64,000 bases of DNA, taken from contig NZ_RARB01000001.1 of assembly GCF_003612015.1 (NCBI RefSeq), positions 806,001 through 870,000 of the forward strand. Direction: 5' to 3'. Source of the stretch: Pantoea piersonii (GTDB lineage Bacteria; Pseudomonadota; Gammaproteobacteria; Enterobacterales; Enterobacteriaceae). Of the stretch, positions 55,905 through 61,369 are shown in pieces; within the stretch, counting starts at the first letter, position 1; the number at the start of each line of letters is the position of its first letter. The notes below the pieces were generated by a model, which saw nothing but the letters and a program-made list of their open reading frames with translations, did no database searches and was not told the DNA's origin. The translations under genes and the position numbers were made by a program.

Positions 55905-56399
55905 TCAGTCTAAGATCCAGGTCGCGGTATCGTTGGTGCGGCACGCTTTACTGGCGCCGCCGACATCGACACAGACCTGCTTATTCTTACCGCGCGGGCG
56001 AGGGCGATCGCTGCGCAGGGTCGCTTCGTAGCGGCTGCTTTCCACGCCCGCTTTCAGCGGAACATAGCCAATCAGCGGGCCGTCCGCCTGGTCAGCGATC
56101 GCCAGCCAGTGGTTTTCGACGCTGCCCAGTACTTCGAACGGCTTACCGTTTTCAAGATAACGCACCACTTTGCCGCCATAATCGGGCGTGGTCATCACCG
56201 AAGCTGCGTAGAGCGCGCGCCAGGTCTCATTAACCGGGGTAAATTCGGCAGGCGCGGCGACCGCATGACGATGAACTAACTTAACGCCATTGACTTCGCT
56301 GGTGACCAGCGTGTCATCGGTGACAGACGGCGGCGGTGCTTTACAGCCCGCCAGGGTCAATGTCGCCAGCAGCATTAACGCAAGACTCTTTTTCACCAT
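55905..56399 (-). CDS. Lipoprotein with SH3-like region, first gene of the type VI remnant operon
   Basis: 164 residues with a lipoprotein signal (MVKKSLALMLLATLTLAGCK; lipobox LAGC). The region VRYLENGKPFEVLGSVENHWLAI split by its core Trp resembles a bacterial SH3 domain, with a C-terminal Cys pair (CVDVGGASKAC). It does not look like TssJ. ATG 56399 is preferred; ATG 56414 is an alternative. It may take the envelope-anchoring place of TssJ, but that is conjecture. Confidence 0.7.
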   Translation of the reverse strand: MVKKSLALMLLATLTLAGCKAPPPSVTDDTLVTSEVNGVKLVHRHAVAAPAEFTPVNETWRALYAASVMTTPDYGGKVVRYLENGKPFEVLGSVENHWLAIADQADGPLIGYVPLKAGVESSRYEATLRSDRPRPRGKNKQVCVDVGGASKACRTNDTATWILD

Positions 56400-56837
56400 G
56401 TTCCTCGATTTCATCAGAGTAACTGCATAATACGCCGCCATCGTCATCCCTGTGACGACCTGCGCGCTGCATCATGCCTTCACAGCATCAGCTAAAAAAA
56501 CGGACAAATTACATCAGGATAGTACTGCATCCAGTCTACCTAAGACTTTTGAGATTTCAAACCATTGCGCTCACGCTAAAGCCATGCTAGCAAGCCTGGC
56601 GCACGGCGCGCAAAAATGCCAAAAAACGTCGCTGAGTAGTTCAGTTAAACGAAATTTACTAATGAATAACGTAACGCGATGAATTATGAAGCAGCCTATT
56701 TTGTCATGCGCCTCAGGGAATAGGAAATTATTAAATTTTTTTAATTGCTTCTGGGACCTGGGGGACGTCCGGCGCTTTTTGAACGCATAACATTTTCAGA
56801 AAATCCGGGTGAGGGCGATCGCATTCTTTCCTTAAAG
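56400..56837. other. Divergent region between the type VI remnant operon and nasR
   Basis: About 440 AT-rich bases with no convincing gene. It must contain the promoter of the leftward operon. A TGGGACCTGGGGGACGTCC-like GC patch lies near 56750-56775. Confidence 0.4.
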
Positions 56838-56853
56838 CGGCACGGCTTTTGCT
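56838..56853 (+). promoter_or_regulatory. Sigma-54 promoter of nasR
   Basis: cGGCACG-N4-TTGCT fits the sigma-54 consensus TGGCACG-N4-TTGCW except the first base, and the key GG and GC pairs are exactly 12 bases apart. Transcription would start near 56864, 34 bases before the nasR ATG. This implies control by nitrogen limitation through NtrC. Confidence 0.75.
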
Positions 56854-56897
56854 TCATTTTGCCCTGAAAATGTGACTCAAAACACAAGGTGATCCCT

Positions 56898-58127
56898 ATG
56901 ACCGACGCGCTGGCATACCTCCAGGCATCGCGCGACAGCGATATCGCCAGCCTGCAACGGCTGCTGCATACCGGCCAGCTGATTGCGGCGCTGAGCGAAC
57001 TGATCCACCAGCTTCAACGCGAGCGCGGCGCCAGCAATATCTGGATCTGCTCACAGGGCCGGCTGTTTAGCCAGGAGCGCCTGGCGCGCGAGCAGGAGGT
57101 GAGCGCCGCAATCCGGGACTTTACACAGGCGTTGCCGCCCGCCGCCGCCCATCCCGGCGACAGCCGCTTCTGCAATCTGATCGCCGCCGCGTTGCAGACG
57201 CTGGCGGCGCTGCCTGCGCTGCGCGCGCAGATGTTGTCGGGCAACCGCGATCAGGCGCAGGCGATGCAGGCGTTCAACCAGGTCATCCGTACCTTGCTGA
57301 ACCTGGTGTTCGAGGCGGCCGATACCGCCAGCCATCCCGATATCTCCCGCGCGCTGATTGCGCTGTTCAGTTTTATGCAGGGTAAGGAGCTGACGGGGCA
57401 GGAGCGCGCGACCGGCTCGGCAGGTTTCGCCGCCGGCTGCTTCAGCGAGGCGCAGCGTCAGCGTATGGTGGCGCTTATTGCCGCGCAGGAGCAGAGCTTC
57501 GCCACCTTCAGCCAGTTTGCCGACGCCGACGCGCTGGCCCGCTGGCGTCCGCTCGCCGCCGCCAGCCGGGAAATCGAGCGGCTACGGCGCATCGCCTGCA
57601 CGCTCGGCCAGGCAGAGGAGTCGGGCACGCTGCGCTGGTTCTCACTGCTCAGCGCCCGCATCGACCAGATGAAAACCCTTGAAGACCACCTTACCGCCAC
57701 GCTGATGGCCCGCTGCCGTCAGGCTATCCATGCCGCGCAAAGCGAGGCCGCACAGCCGATTCAGGCGGCGGATCAGAGCTTCAGCCTCTATATCGCCGGT
57801 GCCGACTGGCTGCCGGAAGAGCAGACCCGGCTGCACAGCGACGGGCTGGCGCATCAGCTTGGCCGCTCGGTTCTGTCGCTGGTGCGCGAGCAGGCGCAGC
57901 GTCTGCAGCGTCAGGCGGACGAGCTGGCGACAATGCGCGCCACCCTGGAGGAGCGGCGGGTGATCGATCAGGCGAAAGCCTGGCTGATGCAGCAGCATGA
58001 CTACAGCGAACAGGCCGCGTGGCAGGCGCTGCGCAAAAGCGCCATGAACCAGAATAAGCGCATTATTGACATCGCCCAGGCGGTGCTGGCGGTCGCCGCG
58101 ATGGCGCAGCCGCCCGCAGGGCAATGA
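56898..58127 (+). CDS. nasR: Nitrate- and nitrite-responsive antiterminator NasR
   Basis: 409 residues. The N-terminal NIT domain senses nitrate and nitrite (ELIHQLQRERGASNIWI near residue 40), and the C-terminal ANTAR domain binds RNA (RRVIDQAKAWLMQQHDYSEQ, followed by the helical tail). In Klebsiella NasR allows RNA polymerase through the nasF leader terminator when nitrate is present. The start is ATG 56898 behind AAGG. Located directly upstream of nasF, whose leader contains the expected hairpin. Confidence 0.94.
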   Translation: MTDALAYLQASRDSDIASLQRLLHTGQLIAALSELIHQLQRERGASNIWICSQGRLFSQERLAREQEVSAAIRDFTQALPPAAAHPGDSRFCNLIAAALQTLAALPALRAQMLSGNRDQAQAMQAFNQVIRTLLNLVFEAADTASHPDISRALIALFSFMQGKELTGQERATGSAGFAAGCFSEAQRQRMVALIAAQEQSFATFSQFADADALARWRPLAAASREIERLRRIACTLGQAEESGTLRWFSLLSARIDQMKTLEDHLTATLMARCRQAIHAAQSEAAQPIQAADQSFSLYIAGADWLPEEQTRLHSDGLAHQLGRSVLSLVREQAQRLQRQADELATMRATLEERRVIDQAKAWLMQQHDYSEQAAWQALRKSAMNQNKRIIDIAQAVLAVAAMAQPPAGQ

Positions 58128-58153
58128 GATAAGCGCGAGCCAGAGAACAGCGC

Positions 58154-58197
58154 GCACAACGGCTACCTCGTGAGAGGTAGATGCACAACGGCTGTGC
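58154..58197. promoter_or_regulatory. Candidate NtrC-binding region upstream of nasF
   Basis: TGCACAACGGCTGTGCG (58182-58198) is a near palindrome resembling the NtrC site (TGCAC-N5-GTGCA type), and GCACAACGGCT occurs twice, at 58154-58164 and 58183-58193. The sites lie about 100-145 bases upstream of the predicted start, a normal enhancer distance. Confidence 0.45.
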
Positions 58198-58271
58198 GCA
58201 CGCTGCGTTAGCGAAGTGCATCCGTCTGGCTTAGCCGCGCCAGAAGCCGCGTCGCCGCGGTCTGTGCAAGC

Positions 58272-58287
58272 TGGCACGCTCTTTGCT
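58272..58287 (+). promoter_or_regulatory. Sigma-54 promoter of the nasF operon
   Basis: TGGCACG-N4-TTGCT, a full match to the sigma-54 consensus with the GG and GC pairs 12 bases apart. Transcription would begin near 58298, leaving a 135-base leader. Confidence 0.88.
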
Positions 58288-58322
58288 GCTGTTCAGATGA
58301 AGTTGTTTAAATAAATTCGCAC

Positions 58323-58348
58323 GTGTTTCGCCAACGGCGGCGGAACAC
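58323..58348 (+). promoter_or_regulatory. ANTAR-target hairpin in the nasF leader RNA
   Basis: GTGTTTCGCC and GGCGGAACAC form a 10-bp stem (one G-U pair) with the hexanucleotide loop AACGGC. ANTAR proteins recognise six-base loops with A at position 1 and G at position 4; both are present. It sits just upstream of the leader terminator, as in Klebsiella nasF. Confidence 0.8.
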
Positions 58349-58360
58349 ATGCTCTGGATA

Positions 58361-58407
58361 AAGGCGTCCATCCGCATGCGCAGGCATGTGGGTTGGACGC
58401 CTTTTTT
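58361..58407 (+). terminator. Leader attenuator of the nasF operon
   Basis: AAGGCGTCCA (58361-58370) pairs with TGGACGCCTT (58394-58403), with an inner CATGC / GCATG stem, followed by a T-run. It lies before nasF, so it is a regulated terminator relieved by NasR. Confidence 0.88.
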
Positions 58408-58432
58408 ATTCTCTTTTTTCAGGAAGCGAGCG

Positions 58433-59698
58433 ATGAGCCACTCCTCTTTTTCCGCCTCACGGCGCAAGTTATTACTCGCCAGCGCCGCCGCTGGCGGCGC
58501 ATATCTGCTGCCGGGTCTGCGCAACGCCGTCTGGGCCGCCGGGTCAGACGCGCCGGAAAAGGCCAGCCTGCGCGTCGGCTTTATCCCGCTCACCGACTGC
58601 GCGCCGGTGGTGATGGCGGCGGTGAAGGGCTTCGATAAAAAATATGGTCTGACGCTGCAGCCGAGCAAAGAGGCGAGCTGGGCGGCGGTGCGCGACAAGC
58701 TCACCTCCGGCGAGCTGGACGCCGCCCACGCGCTTTACGGCATGATCTACGGCCTGCAGCTGGGCGTGGCGGGGCCGCAGCATGATATGGCCAGCCTGAT
58801 GACGCTCAACAACAACGGCCAGGCGATTACGCTCTCCAGCCAGCTAAAGGCCCAGGGCGTCACCGACGCCGCCAGCCTGACGCGGGCGGTAGCGGCCCAG
58901 CCCAAAGGCGCTTTTACCTTCGCACATACCTTTCCCACCAGCACCCATGCCATGTGGCTCTACTACTGGCTCGCCAGCGCGGGCATTCATCCCTTTGACG
59001 ACGTGCGCACCCTGGTCGTGCCGCCGCCGCAGATGGTGATGAATATGAAGATCGGCAATATGAGCGGCTTCTGTGTCGGCGAGCCGTGGAACCAGCGCGC
59101 CATCAGCGACAACATCGGTTTCACCGTCGCGACTTCACAGCAGATCTGGCCGGATCACCCGGAGAAGATCCTCGCCACCCGCGCCGAGTGGGTCAACAGC
59201 TTTCCTAACAGCGCCCGCGCGCTGACTGCCGCGGTGCTGGAGGCGGCGCGCTGGATAGACGCCTCCGACGATAACCGCCGCGAAACCGCCGCGGTGCTGG
59301 CGCAGCGCGCCTGGATCAATACCCGGGTTGAAACCCTTGAGGGACGCATGCTCGGGCAGTATCAGGACGGTCTCGGCAAAAGCTGGCAGGAGACCCATCC
59401 GATGCGCTTCTTCCACGACGGCGCGGTGAGCTTTCCCTGGCTCTCCGACGGCATGTGGTTCCTGACCCAGATGAAGCGCTGGGGCATGCTCAGCGCCGAG
59501 CCGGACTACCTTGCGGTGGCGCGCCAGATCAACCGTATCGACATCTACAAACAGGCGGCGTCCGCCGTCGGCAACGTCGCGCTGCCGCAAAGCGAACTGC
59601 GCAGCAGCACCCTGATAGACGGCAAGGTATGGGACGGCAGCGATCCTGCCGCTTACGCCGCCGGTTTCGCCCTGAACCGCCAGGAGAAGCAGAAATGA
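58433..59698 (+). CDS. nasF: Nitrate ABC transporter substrate-binding protein NasF
   Basis: 421 residues of the NrtA/CmpA family, binding nitrate and nitrite in the periplasm. The N terminus has a twin-arginine signal (ASRRKLLLASAAAGGAYLLP), implying Tat export. RVGFIPLTDCAPVVMA opens the mature domain, and ASWAAVRDKL and FCVGEPWNQRA are family-typical ligand-contact regions. ATG 58433 follows AGGAAG. First structural gene behind the attenuator; overlaps nasE by 4 bases. Confidence 0.93.
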   Translation: MSHSSFSASRRKLLLASAAAGGAYLLPGLRNAVWAAGSDAPEKASLRVGFIPLTDCAPVVMAAVKGFDKKYGLTLQPSKEASWAAVRDKLTSGELDAAHALYGMIYGLQLGVAGPQHDMASLMTLNNNGQAITLSSQLKAQGVTDAASLTRAVAAQPKGAFTFAHTFPTSTHAMWLYYWLASAGIHPFDDVRTLVVPPPQMVMNMKIGNMSGFCVGEPWNQRAISDNIGFTVATSQQIWPDHPEKILATRAEWVNSFPNSARALTAAVLEAARWIDASDDNRRETAAVLAQRAWINTRVETLEGRMLGQYQDGLGKSWQETHPMRFFHDGAVSFPWLSDGMWFLTQMKRWGMLSAEPDYLAVARQINRIDIYKQAASAVGNVALPQSELRSSTLIDGKVWDGSDPAAYAAGFALNRQEKQK

Positions 59699-60561
59699 AA
59701 AAAACCGCTCAGATAAGCGCGCCGACGGCCGTTGAGTCCGGCACCGTCGTCACCCTCAACCTGACACCGAAACGCGCGGTCCGTCCGCCCCGTCTGCGTC
59801 CGCTGATGCAGCGCCTGATCCCGGCGCTGTGTGGTCTGCTGTTGATGCTGCTGGTGTGGCAGATCGCCGCGCTGTGGAGCAGTGGCTTTCCGACGCCTTA
59901 CGCCACCTGGCAGGCAGCGCTGACGCTGTTCGCCGATCCCTTTTATAACGCCGGGCCGAACGATCAGGACATCGGCTGGAACGTGCTCGCCTCGCTGCAG
60001 CGCGTCGCCGTCGGGTTTGGGCTGGCGGCGCTGGTGGGGATCCCCGCGGGCTTTCTGCTGGGCCGCTTCACCTTTGTATCGCGCATGTTCAGCCCCATCG
60101 TCGCGCTGCTGCGTCCGGTCAGCCCGCTGGCCTGGCTGCCCATCGGCCTGCTGCTGTTTCAGCGCGCTGAGCCCGCCTCCAGCTGGACCATTTTTATCTG
60201 CTCCATCTGGCCGATGGTGATCAACACCGCCGAAGGGGTGCAGCGTATTCCGCAGGACTACCTCAACGTGGCGCGCGTGCTGCAGCTTTCAGAGTGGACG
60301 GTGATGCGCCGCATCCTCTTTCCCGCAGTGTTGCCTGCGGTGCTGACCGGTGTGCGTTTGTCGATCGGCATCGCCTGGCTGGTCATCGTCGCCGCCGAAA
60401 TGCTCACTGGCGGCCTCGGCATCGGCTTCTGGATCTGGAACGAGTGGAACAACCTCAACGTGGAGAACATCCTCATCGCCATTCTGATTATCGGCGTGGT
60501 GGGGCTGTTGCTGGAGCAGGGCCTGATGCTGCTGGCCCGTCGTTTTACCTGGGACAAATAA
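59695..60561 (+). CDS. nasE: Nitrate ABC transporter permease NasE
   Basis: 288-residue inner-membrane permease of the NrtB type with about six transmembrane helices and the EAA-loop region (AEGVQRIPQDYLNVARVLQL). The start ATG overlaps the nasF stop. Forms the channel with the NasD ATPase. Confidence 0.93.
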   Translation: MKKTAQISAPTAVESGTVVTLNLTPKRAVRPPRLRPLMQRLIPALCGLLLMLLVWQIAALWSSGFPTPYATWQAALTLFADPFYNAGPNDQDIGWNVLASLQRVAVGFGLAALVGIPAGFLLGRFTFVSRMFSPIVALLRPVSPLAWLPIGLLLFQRAEPASSWTIFICSIWPMVINTAEGVQRIPQDYLNVARVLQLSEWTVMRRILFPAVLPAVLTGVRLSIGIAWLVIVAAEMLTGGLGIGFWIWNEWNNLNVENILIAILIIGVVGLLLEQGLMLLARRFTWDK

Positions 60562-60570
60562 GGAGCCGCT

Positions 60571-61359
60571 ATGTCACCGATTATTCGCGTTCAGCAGGTC
60601 AGTCAGCGTTTCACGACGGCGGGCGGCGACTTCCTCGCCCTGGATAACGTTTCGTTCGACATTCACGAAGGAGAGACCCTCAGCCTGATTGGGCACTCGG
60701 GCTGCGGCAAATCGACGCTGCTCAACCTGATCGCCGGGCTGACCGCGCCGAGCAGCGGCGTGCTGCTGTGCGACAACCGCGAAATCGCCGGGCCGGGGCC
60801 GGAGCGCGCGGTGGTGTTTCAGAACCATTCGCTGCTGCCCTGGCTGACCGCCTGGCAGAACGTGGAGCTGGCGGTGCGGCAGGTGTTCAACGGCCGCATG
60901 GATAAAGCGGAAATGGCGGAGTGGATTGAGCACAACCTGAACCGCGTGCAGATGAGCCATGCGATGCACAAGCGTCCCGGCGAGATCTCCGGCGGCATGA
61001 AGCAGCGCGTCGGCATTGCGCGCGCGCTGGCGATGAAGCCGCGCGTCCTGCTGCTCGACGAGCCGTTCGGCGCGCTTGACGCCCTGACGCGTGCGCATTT
61101 GCAGGAGAGCGTGATGCGCATTCAGCAGGAGCTGAACACCACGATCGTGCTGATCACCCACGACGTCGACGAGGCGGTGCTGCTCTCTGACCGGGTGCTG
61201 ATGATGACCAACGGCCCGGCGGCGAAGGTGGGCGAGATACTGAATATCGAGCTCCCCAGGCCGCGTTCGCGGGTCGCGCTGGCGGATGACGCGCGCTACC
61301 ACCAGCTACGCCAGCAGATCCTGCATTTCCTTTATGAAAAACAGACCTCGGCAGCCTGA
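60571..61359 (+). CDS. nasD: Nitrate ABC transporter ATP-binding protein NasD
   Basis: 262 residues. Walker A is GHSGCGKST, the Q-loop FQNHSLLPW, the ABC signature EISGGMKQRVGIARAL, Walker B VLLLDEPFGALD and the switch His ITHDVDEA. NrtD-like, powering nitrate uptake with NasE and NasF. 11 bases before the next gene. Confidence 0.94.
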   Translation: MSPIIRVQQVSQRFTTAGGDFLALDNVSFDIHEGETLSLIGHSGCGKSTLLNLIAGLTAPSSGVLLCDNREIAGPGPERAVVFQNHSLLPWLTAWQNVELAVRQVFNGRMDKAEMAEWIEHNLNRVQMSHAMHKRPGEISGGMKQRVGIARALAMKPRVLLLDEPFGALDALTRAHLQESVMRIQQELNTTIVLITHDVDEAVLLSDRVLMMTNGPAAKVGEILNIELPRPRSRVALADDARYHQLRQQILHFLYEKQTSAA

Positions 61360-61369
61360 GGAGCCGCAT

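Noticed and set aside
55905-56399. TssJ lipoprotein
   Set aside because: It has a lipobox but lacks the beta-sandwich sequence pattern of TssJ, and its core looks like an SH3 domain.
58263-58278. GTGC-AAGCTG-GCAC as the first ANTAR hairpin of the nasF leader
   Set aside because: Loop position 4 is C, not G, the stem is only 4-5 bp, and it overlaps the -24 promoter element so it would not be transcribed.
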